DNA from: Terriglobus roseus
GTDB taxonomy: Bacteria > Acidobacteriota > Terriglobia > Terriglobales > Acidobacteriaceae
Assembly: GCF_900102185.1 (NCBI RefSeq)
Contig: NZ_LT629690.1
Coordinates: forward strand, 4,588,001 to 4,652,000
DNA: 64,000 nt
Reading direction: 5' to 3'
The position numbers and the translations under genes are program-made. This document shows positions 9,069-18,951 of this stretch, piece by piece. How positions within the stretch are numbered: position 1 is the first letter of the stretch; each line of letters opens with the position of its first letter. The notes under the pieces were generated by a model. That model was not told the DNA's origin. It ran no database searches and saw only the letters and a list, made by a program, of their open reading frames with translations.

Positions 9069-11102
9069 GTGGGATTTCTTGCGCCGTGGTTTTTGGGTGG
9101 ATTACTCGCGCTGGGTGTGCCGGTGTTTGTACACCTGCTGCGGCGTCATGTCACCGTGCCACGGCCTGTCGGTTCGTTGATGTTCTTTGAACGCGGGACA
9201 CAGAGTTCCACGAAGCATCGGCGGCTGAAGTATCTGTTGTTGTTTGCGCTGCGAGCGGCGTTGGTTTTGTTGGTGGTACTGGCGTTTGCGAATCCATTTG
9301 TGAAGCGGCCGGCGACTGATCCTGCGGGACGGCTGATGATGATTGTGCTGGACAACTCGTACAGCATGCATGCGGGAACTCGCTTTGTAGATGCAAAGCG
9401 AGAAGCGTCAGAGATGCTGGCGAAGCGGCCTGCGTCGCAGCGGGCACAGATCATTGCGCTGGGTGGGCAGGTGCAGGTGCTGACGCAGGCAACGGACGAT
9501 GGCGCTCAGTTGCGATCCGCACTGGAGAGTATCCAGCCTGGTGACGGACATGCGAGTTATGGCGAACTGGCGCGTACGCTGCGTTCGTTGCGCGAGGGAA
9601 GCAGACAGCCTGCAGATCTACATCTGTTTAGCGACGCGCAGAAGTCCGCGATGCCTGCGAGCTTTGCAGATATGGTGATGCCGCCGGATGTGGCGTTGAT
9701 ACTGCACCAAGTGGCGAAGGGAAGTCCCACAGAGAACTGGACAGTCGCCAGCGTGGATGCGCCTGCGGAGATTGCAGATGTAAAAGATCCGAAGCAATCG
9801 CGTGCGCGCGTGACGGTGACCGGATTTCATACACGTGCGGCGAAGAAGAGTGTCTCACTGCTGGTGAACGGACACATCGTTGCGACCAAACAGATGGATG
9901 TGCCGGAGAATGGTAGCGCCACCGTGGAATTTGCACCGCTGGATGTGGCATACGGATTCAACCGTTGCGAGGCGCGCATTGATGGTGGAGATGCGTTTGC
10001 GGCGGATGATGTGAGTTACTTTGCAATTCGTCGTTCCGACCCTGAGAAGGTGCTGTTTCTACACGGCATCGGTGATGCGCGTTCGGAGGTGTATTACGGT
10101 TCGGCATTAGCTGCTGCGGCTCGCGCTTCCTTCACACTGCAGACAACGAGTGCGGCAGCGGCAAATGATCTGGATCCTTCACGATTTGCGTTTGTTGTGT
10201 TGTCGGATGCCGTGTCGTTGCCTTCCATCTTTGAACACAATCTGCAGGATTACGTGCAGAAGGGCGGCAACGTGCTGATAGCGTTAGGCACCGCCGCGGG
10301 TCATCACGCGAGAATTCCGCTGTGGGGGAGCGATGTCAAGGACACCCATAGCTATAGCTCGAATGCTCCTGCCACGGTGGGGCAGGTGGACTTTACTCAT
10401 CCCTCTCTGCAAGATGCGCAGCCGGGACGTGATAACGGTGGATGGGCCGAAGCGAAGGTCTTTTACGCGGCACAGGTGGACGCAACGAATGCTCACGTGC
10501 TGGCGCGATTGAATGATGGAACGCCATTGTTGCTGGACCGCCCGATGGGTGAAGGACATGTGCTGTTGCTCACCACTGGGTTAGATAACCTGACGAACGA
10601 TCTGCCGCTGCATCCAGTATTTGTGGCGTTTGTCGATCGGAGTGCCCGTTATCTTGCAGGGGCTGAGCGACTGGCCGGTTCACGCATGGTAGATAGCTTT
10701 GTGGCTCTCCGAGCAGGCAATGCGTCGACCGCGAATGTTGAGGTGATTGATCCCGATGCGAAACGTGCCCTGTCGCTGGAGGAAGCACGTACAGCGCAGA
10801 CGTTCCGGTTGGAGCGTACCGGGTTTTACAGTGTGCATTTTGCCAGTGGCCGTGATGCGGTGATTGGCGTGAATGCGAATCGGCTGGAGAGTGATCTGGA
10901 GCCGATGCCGCAGGATCTGCAGCAGTTGTGGGCAGGAAGTAACAACGGTGAGGCGCAGAGCCAAACTGTTGAAGCGACTGGCGATGCGAAATTTCAGCGC
11001 GTGAGCATGTGGTGGTGGGTTATGCTGCTGGCACTCCTCGTAGCGATTGCGGAGACGGCACTCTCCGGCAGCTACATGGCCACGCAGCGGGAGGATGCAT
11101 GA
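9069..11102 (+). CDS. BatA-like membrane VWA protein
   Basis: From a GTG at 9069 this is a 677-residue protein with the N-terminal BatA domain (FLAPWFLGGLLALGVPVFVHLLRR), a second membrane helix near residues 58-78, and a VWA domain whose metal site reads DNSYSM (near residue 95). A C-terminal helix (about 640-665) closes it. The long middle region again resembles an amidotransferase-like plus beta-sandwich arrangement, parallel to the protein encoded at 1711-4005. AAAGGAG lies about 13 bases upstream, wider than ideal. The stop overlaps the next start. BatA proteins form periplasm-facing complexes with MoxR systems; whether it complexes with the other VWA protein here is inference. Confidence 0.87.
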   Translation: MGFLAPWFLGGLLALGVPVFVHLLRRHVTVPRPVGSLMFFERGTQSSTKHRRLKYLLLFALRAALVLLVVLAFANPFVKRPATDPAGRLMMIVLDNSYSMHAGTRFVDAKREASEMLAKRPASQRAQIIALGGQVQVLTQATDDGAQLRSALESIQPGDGHASYGELARTLRSLREGSRQPADLHLFSDAQKSAMPASFADMVMPPDVALILHQVAKGSPTENWTVASVDAPAEIADVKDPKQSRARVTVTGFHTRAAKKSVSLLVNGHIVATKQMDVPENGSATVEFAPLDVAYGFNRCEARIDGGDAFAADDVSYFAIRRSDPEKVLFLHGIGDARSEVYYGSALAAAARASFTLQTTSAAAANDLDPSRFAFVVLSDAVSLPSIFEHNLQDYVQKGGNVLIALGTAAGHHARIPLWGSDVKDTHSYSSNAPATVGQVDFTHPSLQDAQPGRDNGGWAEAKVFYAAQVDATNAHVLARLNDGTPLLLDRPMGEGHVLLLTTGLDNLTNDLPLHPVFVAFVDRSARYLAGAERLAGSRMVDSFVALRAGNASTANVEVIDPDAKRALSLEEARTAQTFRLERTGFYSVHFASGRDAVIGVNANRLESDLEPMPQDLQQLWAGSNNGEAQSQTVEATGDAKFQRVSMWWWVMLLALLVAIAETALSGSYMATQREDA

Positions 11103-14100
11103 GTTATCAAGGCGAACTCCGCGGTTATATTGCACGCATCCGGCAACGGTTGCAGTTGTTTGCAGGCGTGCGTGGCGTGGCAATCTTCTTTGCGACTGCA
11201 TTGGTGATCACGCTGGCACTGGTGTTGTTGCTGAATCACTATGCGTTCCCTCATGCTGGCACAATCCAGGCGCGCGTCGTATTACTTGCTGCGCTTGTTC
11301 TGGTTGCATTTGCGGGCATTGCGTGGCCACTGTGGCGGATGACAGCGTCACGAGCGATTGCAAATTTAGAGGCTTCGCATCCTGAGCTTGAAGATCGGTT
11401 GACCACGTTTCATCAACGTGAGGAAGAGGCAAATCCGTTTGTTGAGTTGTTGGCAGCGGATACGCTGACACGAACAGAGCATGTATCGCCACGGACGGTT
11501 GTGAGCGCGCCTACCTTAGCGATATTTGCAGGGGCTGGCGTAGCGTGTGTTGCCGTTTTGCTATGGATGATCTTTGCTGCTCCGGGTTACGTGGGCTATG
11601 GCGCATCGCTGTTGTGGCGTGGCGAACGCAAAGCTGCGCAACCGCTGTATGCCATTGCGGTGCAGCCCGGCGATGTTACGGTCCGGCGCAATAGCGATCA
11701 ACTCATCACGGCACAGGTAACGAATCTGCATCCAGAGCGTGTGGAGTTGTTCGCGCGCTTTCATAGCAGTAATGGATGGGAGCCGGTGGCGATGCAGGCG
11801 ATCCCGTCTGCCACGGGCAACGCGAGTTATCAATTCACGTTTACTGGTTTGCCTGAAGATGTGGAGTATTACGTCACCGCGGGGCCGCTTTCCTCGGAAC
11901 ATCACACGGTGCGTGTGGCCGATCTTGCTGCAGTGAAGTCCGTAAAGGTGACGTATCACTACCCTGCGTGGACGGGACTGAAGACAGAGACACAGGAGCA
12001 CGCCGGCGACCTGCGTGCGATTGAGGGCACGCAGGCAGAGTTGCAGATTGAGATGGACCGGCCATTGAAGGATGGCAATCTTTCTCTTGATGATGGGCGC
12101 ACGATTCACCTGGAGCCAGTCGAAGGCAATCGTTACAAGGGAACGATTGCAATGGCGAAGGATGGTGCGTATCACGTCGCAGGTTCTGCTGATGGCAAGT
12201 CGGTGCGGTTGAGCGAGGACTACTTTATCGCCACCGATAAAGCTGAGCCGCCTCAGATTGCGATTGAGAAGCCGGGGCGTGACTATCGTGCGAGTCCGAT
12301 TGAGGAAGTCACGGTTGGCGTGAAGGGCGGCGCGCAGTTCGGGCTTCGTGACATGCATCTGCATTACAGCGTGAATGGCGGCCCCGATAAAGACATTGCC
12401 ATGTTGAATAAGCCGGGCGCGCGTGATGCCGATGGGAAGTACACGCTGCGGCTGGAGGATTTCAAGTTGCAGCCGGGCGATCTCGTCAGTCTGTATGCAA
12501 CGGCACGTGATGGTCATGCGGAGTCGCGGACAGACATTTCGTTTATCCAGGCTGATCCGTTTGAGCGTGAGTTTTCGCAATCGCAACAAGGTGGCGGCGG
12601 AGGCGGTGGTGGAGGTGGACAGCAGGGCGGCAATCAGACTGATATTTCGCGACGCCAGAAAGAGTTGATTGAGCAGACGTGGAAGCAGATCAACGACAAG
12701 ACCGCGACCGACAAGACTGCGAAGGCCCAAGGAGATTTTCTTTCCGGGGCGCAACTCAAGCTGCGAGATCAAGTGAACGCACTGAGCGTGCGCGTGAATA
12801 GTCGCGATCTTTCCGAAGCGAATGAAGAGTTCACCACTTTTGATAAAGCAATGCAGGAAGCAGCAAAGAATATGCTGCCTGCGAGCGAGAAGCTCTCGGT
12901 GACGAAGTGGCAGGAAGCGTTGACGTCAGAGCAGAAGGCGCTACAGGCGTTGCTGCGTGCAGAGGCGACGTTCCGGCAGATTCAGGTAGCGTTTGGCCAG
13001 CAAGGCGGCGGTGGCGGTGGTGGAGGGAACAGCACTGGGCGCGATCTGGCTTCGTTGTTCGATCTGGAGTTAGACACAGAGAAGAACCAGTATGAGACGG
13101 CGCGCACCTCCTCTCCGCAGGAGGAACACCAGAAGCAAGTCGAAGATGCGTTGGCCAAGCTGGATGCATTGGCGAAGCGACAGGAAGAGTTAGCGCAGCA
13201 ACAGAAGAATCCGCAGCAAGCATTTCAAGAGCGTTGGCAGCAGGAGATGCTGCGGCGTGAGGCGGAACAGTTGCAGAGGCAGATGGAGCAGCTTGCGCAG
13301 AACAATCAGAATGGCCAGCAGGGTTCGCAACAGAGCGGACAACAGGGGCAATCTTCTTCGCAGAGCGGACAATCGTCCTCACAGAACGGACAACAGGGTG
13401 GCCAGCAGAGTGGTCAGGGTTCTTCCTCTTCCGGTAGCAGTGGTCAACAGCAGGCTCGCGGTGGAAGCAGCGGATCGCAGGGGAACACGGATCAGCGCAT
13501 TGAGCAGGCTTTGAATCGTGTTCGCTCTGCGAGCGATGCCATGAAGCGCGCAGGAACTCCGGGCGCAAATGGCCAGAGCGCTGAGGCGCAGCGACAGGCG
13601 GCTGAACGTCTGCGTGAAGCGACGAGTCTGATGGGCGGTGCGCAACAGTATCTTGCGGGCAATCGCATGGGCCAGCTTTCGCGAGAGGCAGATCGCATTC
13701 AGCAGGAAGAAAAGACGCAGGCTCAGCGCATCGATGACTTCACCAAGCAGACCCAGAATCGCGACTTCAACACGCAGGATTATCAGAATCTCATGCGCCA
13801 GCGGAACCAGCTTGCAGGCGATCGACAGGGGTTGTCGGATAGCTTGTCGAAGTTGCAGAAGAACATGCGCGAGGCAGCGTCGGGCATGGCCGGGAACCAG
13901 CCGGACGCTGCGAAGAAGGTGCGCGATGCATTGTCCGAGATGGACAACAGTGATCTCGACAACCGCATGCAGCGCAGTGCGGACTGGTTGCGCAGTGGCG
14001 TCAATCCGAACAGCAACGGCACGGAAAAGGGCATTGCGGATGGCTTGTCGAAGCTATCGCAACAACTGCACGCTGCATCCGGTGCAGTGGGCAGTGGCAA

Positions 14101-14977
14101 CGGGCAGCGTCCACAAGATACCGGTAAGCCCGATCAGACTGCGGCATTAGGGCAGGTGGCGCGTCTCCGTTCGGAACTGCAGGCGATGCAGGCTTCACGG
14201 CAGGGCAACGGTTTGAATCGCGGCGGCAGTGGCCCGCAAGGGAACGGTCTGCAGAATCGCAACGGCCAGCAAGGCCAAGGGCAGCAGCAGGGGCAGGGAC
14301 AACAACAAGGCCAGGGTCAGCAACAGGGCAATGGATCGCAACAGGGGCGCGGTGGCCAGCAATCGGGAGGCTCTCGGCAAGGCGGTGGTACGCAGTCTGC
14401 GCAAAATGGTGGTGGCGGCCAGAATGGCAATGGGCAGATGGCAGGGAATCGCAATGGCGGAGCTCTGACACGCGGCAATGGACGCGATGGTTCTACGGAT
14501 GATCGCGGTGGCCAGATGGGCGATTTAGGCGATCGCGTGAACGGCGGCGGTGGCGGGCGCGGGACAGTATTTGGTGGCGCCAATACCGGCAACAACACAT
14601 ATGCGGCGGGGGGAACGGTATTTGGTGCGAAGGATACTTCTGACAATCCCGCCGATACGGAACGGAACTTTCAGCAATCGTTGCGACAGTTGCAAGCGTT
14701 GCGCGGCGCGGTAAAGGATGATCCGCAGGCGCAGAAGGACCTTGCTGAGTTGACGCGACAGATGCAGAATCTGGATCCGAAGCGATTCCCGGGCAACCCC
14801 TCGATGGTGGAACAGATGCATAGCGAGGTGTTGCGCACGGTGGATCGGCTGGAGCTTGAGCTTCAACGCAGTGGGGACACCACCGCTCACACAGGAACGC
14901 CGCAAACAATTCCTGCGGGATACAACGATTCTGTTGCGGACTACTATCGTCGGCTGAGTAAGAACAGTAGCCGCTGA
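11099..14977 (+). CDS. DUF4175 family giant membrane protein with Gly/Gln-rich region
   Basis: The ATG at 11099 overlaps the previous stop and gives 1292 residues; an upstream in-frame start at 11009 would lie inside the BatA gene and is not needed. Two N-terminal membrane helices (about 25-75) and a third (about 140-160) precede beta-rich domains to about residue 480. A poly-glycine run (near 500) then leads into long helical and low-complexity segments rich in Gln, Ser, Gly and Asn (about 640-790 and 1030-1150), followed by a short structured C-terminus. This layout is typical of DUF4175 proteins found with MoxR clusters. The low-complexity part may be a flexible periplasmic spacer. Function is unknown. 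It is the last gene of the operon. Confidence 0.85.
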   Translation: MSYQGELRGYIARIRQRLQLFAGVRGVAIFFATALVITLALVLLLNHYAFPHAGTIQARVVLLAALVLVAFAGIAWPLWRMTASRAIANLEASHPELEDRLTTFHQREEEANPFVELLAADTLTRTEHVSPRTVVSAPTLAIFAGAGVACVAVLLWMIFAAPGYVGYGASLLWRGERKAAQPLYAIAVQPGDVTVRRNSDQLITAQVTNLHPERVELFARFHSSNGWEPVAMQAIPSATGNASYQFTFTGLPEDVEYYVTAGPLSSEHHTVRVADLAAVKSVKVTYHYPAWTGLKTETQEHAGDLRAIEGTQAELQIEMDRPLKDGNLSLDDGRTIHLEPVEGNRYKGTIAMAKDGAYHVAGSADGKSVRLSEDYFIATDKAEPPQIAIEKPGRDYRASPIEEVTVGVKGGAQFGLRDMHLHYSVNGGPDKDIAMLNKPGARDADGKYTLRLEDFKLQPGDLVSLYATARDGHAESRTDISFIQADPFEREFSQSQQGGGGGGGGGGQQGGNQTDISRRQKELIEQTWKQINDKTATDKTAKAQGDFLSGAQLKLRDQVNALSVRVNSRDLSEANEEFTTFDKAMQEAAKNMLPASEKLSVTKWQEALTSEQKALQALLRAEATFRQIQVAFGQQGGGGGGGGNSTGRDLASLFDLELDTEKNQYETARTSSPQEEHQKQVEDALAKLDALAKRQEELAQQQKNPQQAFQERWQQEMLRREAEQLQRQMEQLAQNNQNGQQGSQQSGQQGQSSSQSGQSSSQNGQQGGQQSGQGSSSSGSSGQQQARGGSSGSQGNTDQRIEQALNRVRSASDAMKRAGTPGANGQSAEAQRQAAERLREATSLMGGAQQYLAGNRMGQLSREADRIQQEEKTQAQRIDDFTKQTQNRDFNTQDYQNLMRQRNQLAGDRQGLSDSLSKLQKNMREAASGMAGNQPDAAKKVRDALSEMDNSDLDNRMQRSADWLRSGVNPNSNGTEKGIADGLSKLSQQLHAASGAVGSGNGQRPQDTGKPDQTAALGQVARLRSELQAMQASRQGNGLNRGGSGPQGNGLQNRNGQQGQGQQQGQGQQQGQGQQQGNGSQQGRGGQQSGGSRQGGGTQSAQNGGGGQNGNGQMAGNRNGGALTRGNGRDGSTDDRGGQMGDLGDRVNGGGGGRGTVFGGANTGNNTYAAGGTVFGAKDTSDNPADTERNFQQSLRQLQALRGAVKDDPQAQKDLAELTRQMQNLDPKRFPGNPSMVEQMHSEVLRTVDRLELELQRSGDTTAHTGTPQTIPAGYNDSVADYYRRLSKNSSR

Positions 14978-14984
14978 GCGCGTC

Positions 14985-15890
14985 TCAGAATGCCGCTTCG
15001 CGCACTGCGTCTGTAACGGCCATGGCTTCACGCGTGCGTCGAATATCGTGAACGCGGACGATGTGCGCCCCAGCAAGTGCGGCAATCACATTTGCCGCAG
15101 CAGTGGCTTTGTCGCGCAGATGCGGCGCGGGTACTTCATCATCGATCTTTCGCAACACTTCGCCAAGGAAGCCTTTGCGTGAAAGGCCTGCTAGTAAAGG
15201 GAAGCCAAGCTCCTGAAGTCGATCCATCTCGTGCAACAGGGTCCAGTTTTCATTCCCGACCTTGCCGAAGCCGAATCCGGGATCAAGAACAATGCTGGAT
15301 CGCTCACATCCCGCAAGCATCAGGCGCAATGCCGTTTCTCGCAACTCTGCCAGCACCATCGGGACGATCTCGCGCGGCTCCAGTGGAGCTTGCTTCGCCC
15401 ATTCAGATGGGAGTCCACGCGTGTGCATAGCGATGACACCGCAGCGTAACTCCGCGCAGGTGGCGGCCATCTCTCGATCCCACAGCATGCCGCTCACGTC
15501 ATTCACAATTTCCGCGCCAGCTTCTATCGCCTGCCGCGCAGTGGATGCGCGATAGGTGTCCACAGAGATGATGGTTTCAGGCCGCGCATGCATCAGGTTG
15601 CGAATCAGCGGCAGGATGCGTGACTGCTCTTCGCTTGCGCTGACAGCATCGGGTGTCCCTGCTGCAGTGCCTGGACGAGTGGATTCGCCACCGACGTCAA
15701 TGATGTCCGCGCCATGGTCCAGCATGTAAAGCGCGTGTTGCAGGGCAGAGCTTAGGGACACATATTCGCCGCCATCTGAGAAGGAATCAGGCGTGACGTT
15801 GAGGATGCCCATGACCAGCGTGCGCTTGCCCAGAGGCAACGTACGCGTGCGCAGTTTCCATTCGTATTGGCCACGCGGCGCGATCTGCAT
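14985..15890 (-). CDS. folP: dihydropteroate synthase
   Basis: This enzyme condenses 6-hydroxymethyl-dihydropterin pyrophosphate with p-aminobenzoate in folate synthesis, in the cytosol. Both family signatures are present: MGILNVTPDSFSDGG (near residue 27) and DIIDVGGESTRPG (near 60). Later motifs include the ILDPGFGFGK segment and a C-terminal VRVHDIRR. The start chosen at 15890 gives 301 residues, a normal length; upstream codons in frame to 15950 lack a better ribosome site. It converges on the DUF4175 gene with seven bases between stops and is divergent from the carboxypeptidase gene. Confidence 0.95.
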   Translation of the reverse strand: MQIAPRGQYEWKLRTRTLPLGKRTLVMGILNVTPDSFSDGGEYVSLSSALQHALYMLDHGADIIDVGGESTRPGTAAGTPDAVSASEEQSRILPLIRNLMHARPETIISVDTYRASTARQAIEAGAEIVNDVSGMLWDREMAATCAELRCGVIAMHTRGLPSEWAKQAPLEPREIVPMVLAELRETALRLMLAGCERSSIVLDPGFGFGKVGNENWTLLHEMDRLQELGFPLLAGLSRKGFLGEVLRKIDDEVPAPHLRDKATAAANVIAALAGAHIVRVHDIRRTREAMAVTDAVREAAF

Positions 15891-15958
15891 AGTTTCATTG
15901 TAGGAAATGCATGCGTGCTTGACTCCGAAACTGGCCATAAAGCTGTACACTCAGCCGC

Positions 15959-17584
15959 ATGAGCTTGCGCTTTGTGCCTGCCCTATTGCTGTCTGTGTCG
16001 ATTGCGTCAGCCTGTGCGCAGACGCAGGCATTGCCCACGTATGACGGTCTTCCGCTGGCGGAACGCGTGCAGCGCATTACCAGCGAGCCCAATGTGGTGC
16101 GGGCGCACTGGGGCGTGCGAGTGACAAAGCTGGACGGAACGCCGGTGTTCACCATGAACGATGTGCAACTGTTTCAGCCGGCATCGAATGCGAAGCTGTT
16201 TACTACTGCCACGGCAATGGCGTTGCTTGGCGCAGACACCACCTTTGAAACACGCGTGATTGCGAGCCCTCTCAAGCCGATCCACGAGGGCAGCCTGGAT
16301 GGCGATTTAGAGCTTGTGGGCGACGGCGATCCGAATCTCTCCGGCACCACGTTGCCATATCTCTCACCGGCACAGAGGCCGAAGCTCGATCCGAATGCGC
16401 CACCGGTTGATCCGTTGCGATATCTTGCGCAGCTTGCGGATAAGGTTGCGGCGACAGGGCTCAAGCATATTGCGGGAAACATTGTTGGCGATGACACGCT
16501 GTTTCCTTACGAGCCGTATCCCGAGGATTGGAGCATTGATGATGCAGTCTGGGGTTATGGCGCGCCGGTCTCTGCGCTGACCATCAATGACAACCTGATC
16601 AACATCAAGTTGAAGCCGGGTGCTAAGGTTGGCGATCCGGTCACGTATGAGCTTTCGCCTGCGATGCCCTGGTATTCCATTGATACGGTGGATGCCAAGA
16701 CCGGTGAGGCGAAGAGTGGATCACACCTGGCTATTGAGCGCATGCCGGATTCGCGCAGTGTCCGCATCTACGGAACGATTGCGATTGATAGCGAGCCGGA
16801 CAACGAAGAGTTGGCAATCAATGATCCCGCGGATTATGCAGCGACTGCGTTCAAGATGTTGTTGGAGCAACGTGGCATTAAGGTAGATGGCAAGCCGGTC
16901 AGCAAACATCGGTTGCCGCAGAATGAAGGCAGTTTTACAGTGGAGGCGCGTAAGCCAGTAACACTGCCTGCTGCAGGTGAACTGGCACATCGACCAACAG
17001 GCCTGGCGCCTTCCGGAGCCGACCCGACGATTCACGCCACGTTAGCGTCGCTGACTTCGCAGACCGTAGCGACAGACATGATGCTGACCAACAAGATTTC
17101 CCAGAACCTGCATGCGGAGATATTCCTGCATCAACTGGGTGCTGCGTTCGGCAATGGTTCCACACTCAGCGGTGCGCGCGTGGTGAGGACGTTTGTGACG
17201 CAGCGCGCGGGTGTAGACCCGGAAGACTTTATCTTCTTCGATGGATCAGGCCTGAGTGGGCATGATCTGGTCACGCCGCGCGCCATCACGTCGTTGCTTC
17301 AATACGCCGCCACGCAGCCGTGGTTTGCCACGTGGAAGGCGACGCTGCCTGTCGGTGGCGAAGATGGAACATTACGTGCGCGTTTTCCCGGTGCGCCCAT
17401 GAAGGATCATGTTTTTGCGAAGACGGGAACGTTGAGCGAGGCGCGTGCGCTCTCGGGCTACATTGATTGCGCCAGCGGGCAGACTCTCATCTTCTCTGTG
17501 ATAGTGAATGCGCATACGCCACGTACCAGCGACGACATGAAGGCTATGGACAGGATTGTGTCTGCGATCGCTGCCACGAATTGA
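15959..17584 (+). CDS. dacB: D-alanyl-D-alanine carboxypeptidase/endopeptidase (PBP4 type)
   Basis: The 541-residue protein has a signal peptide (cleavage near residue 20) and the penicillin-binding active-site motifs: SxxK as SNAK (S76-K79), an SxN-like SQN in NKISQNLHAE, and KTG in AKTGTLSEA near residue 481. The spacing and the insert between SxxK and SxN fit class C PBP4 (peptidase S13), which trims and cleaves peptidoglycan cross-links in the periplasm. A long DGDPNLSG-containing domain II is present. It is divergent from folP with 68 bp between the starts, which must contain both promoters. Confidence 0.92.
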   Translation: MSLRFVPALLLSVSIASACAQTQALPTYDGLPLAERVQRITSEPNVVRAHWGVRVTKLDGTPVFTMNDVQLFQPASNAKLFTTATAMALLGADTTFETRVIASPLKPIHEGSLDGDLELVGDGDPNLSGTTLPYLSPAQRPKLDPNAPPVDPLRYLAQLADKVAATGLKHIAGNIVGDDTLFPYEPYPEDWSIDDAVWGYGAPVSALTINDNLINIKLKPGAKVGDPVTYELSPAMPWYSIDTVDAKTGEAKSGSHLAIERMPDSRSVRIYGTIAIDSEPDNEELAINDPADYAATAFKMLLEQRGIKVDGKPVSKHRLPQNEGSFTVEARKPVTLPAAGELAHRPTGLAPSGADPTIHATLASLTSQTVATDMMLTNKISQNLHAEIFLHQLGAAFGNGSTLSGARVVRTFVTQRAGVDPEDFIFFDGSGLSGHDLVTPRAITSLLQYAATQPWFATWKATLPVGGEDGTLRARFPGAPMKDHVFAKTGTLSEARALSGYIDCASGQTLIFSVIVNAHTPRTSDDMKAMDRIVSAIAATN

Positions 17585-17634
17585 CGGGGCGACGCAGTTG
17601 CCAGTGGCGCTGCAGGAATGTGAACATCATCCGC

Positions 17635-18312
17635 ATGAAGCTGACGCCGCATCTTCTTGCTCTGTGTCTTATCTTTCCTGTCGCTCTGAACGCGCAGGCA
17701 AAACATTCGCCTGATCTGCGCACAGAAAAGATTGAATGGACATGGGCCGATCGGCCCGAATCGCCCAATCCTGCTTTGCCAAACGTTCTGCTGCTGGGCG
17801 ATTCCATTACACGCGCCTACTATCCTGCAACTGCGAAGGCGCTGGACGGTGTTGCGAATGTGTATCTCTTTGCCACGTCCGCATGCAGCGCTGATCCTCG
17901 TTATGCAGGGCAATTAAAGGACTACATGGCACTTGCTGCTGTGCCGTTCGCGGTGGTTCATTTCAATAACGGCATGCACGGATGGCGATTCACTGAGGCG
18001 GAGTATGCGGCTTCGCTGCCGGGCGTGGTCGGCACGTTGAAGAAGCTACAGCCGCAGTCGCATCTCGTATGGACGAACACCACGCCTGTTCGCAAAGACT
18101 CGGATACAGGCGCAACGAACGCTCGCATTGACCAGCGCAATCGCGATGCGGCACAAGTCATGCAGCGGCTGAAGGTCTCCATGGACGATCAACATACGTT
18201 GATGCAGCCGCACACAGACATGCACGCCGACGACGTTCACTGGAATACGGCAGGCAGCGACCTGCAGGCAGAACAGGTCGCCGCATCGATACGGAAACAG
18301 CTAGGCCACTGA
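17635..18312 (+). CDS. secreted SGNH/GDSL hydrolase
   Basis: From the ATG at 17635 the protein is 225 residues with a signal peptide ending at LNAQA. The catalytic block I reads GDSI (near residue 60), block III is seen in HFNNGMHGW, and the C-terminal Asp/His pair lies in DDVHW, so an intact Ser-His-Asp esterase is likely. The substrate could be acetylated polysaccharide or another ester. A GTG five codons upstream is possible. It follows the carboxypeptidase gene after 50 bp and may be co-transcribed. It converges with the HdeD-like gene. Confidence 0.82.
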   Translation: MKLTPHLLALCLIFPVALNAQAKHSPDLRTEKIEWTWADRPESPNPALPNVLLLGDSITRAYYPATAKALDGVANVYLFATSACSADPRYAGQLKDYMALAAVPFAVVHFNNGMHGWRFTEAEYAASLPGVVGTLKKLQPQSHLVWTNTTPVRKDSDTGATNARIDQRNRDAAQVMQRLKVSMDDQHTLMQPHTDMHADDVHWNTAGSDLQAEQVAASIRKQLGH

Positions 18313-18318
18313 GGCTTG

Positions 18319-18876
18319 TTACACCGTTGCAGTTCTGTAGGAACGCTTCACGCTCAGCAGTAACAGCAGGCGTGAGAAGCCGGTGAACAGAATCGAGAAT
18401 CCCAGCAACGTGCCGATCACCCACGTGGCGGCTGCAAGAACATGTGCCCAGATGATGCCAGCCAGCACCAGCGAGATGACACCGTCGAGCAGCAACCATC
18501 CGGAGCCGGGAATGCGTCGCGCAGCAAGGCCGCCCACAAGCTCCGCAATGCCCTTGATGAGAAGGTATGCGCCGAGGATGGCGGTCAATCCCACCAGTCC
18601 GGCCAGCGGATGCATGAGTGTGTAAATGCCGCAGAAGAGATAGACGAGGGCGACAAAGAACTCCCAGATGTGCGCACCCAAACCGCGTACCTGCCATCCG
18701 AGCACCAGATGGAGGAAGCCCATCAGGATCAGACCCCATCCAAAGATGGCTGTCACCGCCACGCCTGCCAGTAGAGGCATTGCCAGGGCCAGCAATCCGA
18801 TCACAATCATCAGCACGCTGATGGCGATGGAGACACCATGAGAACGTTCTGTTGCGACAACATCTGTTTCAGCCAT
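18319..18876 (-). CDS. HdeD/DUF308 family membrane protein
   Basis: The start at 18876 is preceded by GGAGGAG, which decides it against a much longer in-frame extension that would overlap the HD-domain gene. The 185-residue product has six predicted membrane helices arranged as three repeats of a two-helix unit, each with small-residue motifs such as GWGLILMGFLHLVLGW, as in HdeD (acid-resistance membrane protein) and the DUF308 repeat family. The molecular role is unproven even in E. coli. It is divergent from the HD-domain gene, with 75 bp between starts. Confidence 0.85.
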   Translation of the reverse strand: MAETDVVATERSHGVSIAISVLMIVIGLLALAMPLLAGVAVTAIFGWGLILMGFLHLVLGWQVRGLGAHIWEFFVALVYLFCGIYTLMHPLAGLVGLTAILGAYLLIKGIAELVGGLAARRIPGSGWLLLDGVISLVLAGIIWAHVLAAATWVIGTLLGFSILFTGFSRLLLLLSVKRSYRTATV

Positions 18877-18951
18877 ATCAAAACTCCTCCCCGCCTCATG
18901 GTGTCCCTTCCCGTGGCACAAGTCCACCGGAAAAACATGTAGTCTGCAGCG

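Noticed and set aside
12590-14600. Many long frames on both strands across the Gln/Gly-rich part of the DUF4175 gene
   Set aside because: The repetitive, GC-biased codons keep several frames open; only the long plus frame gives a coherent protein.
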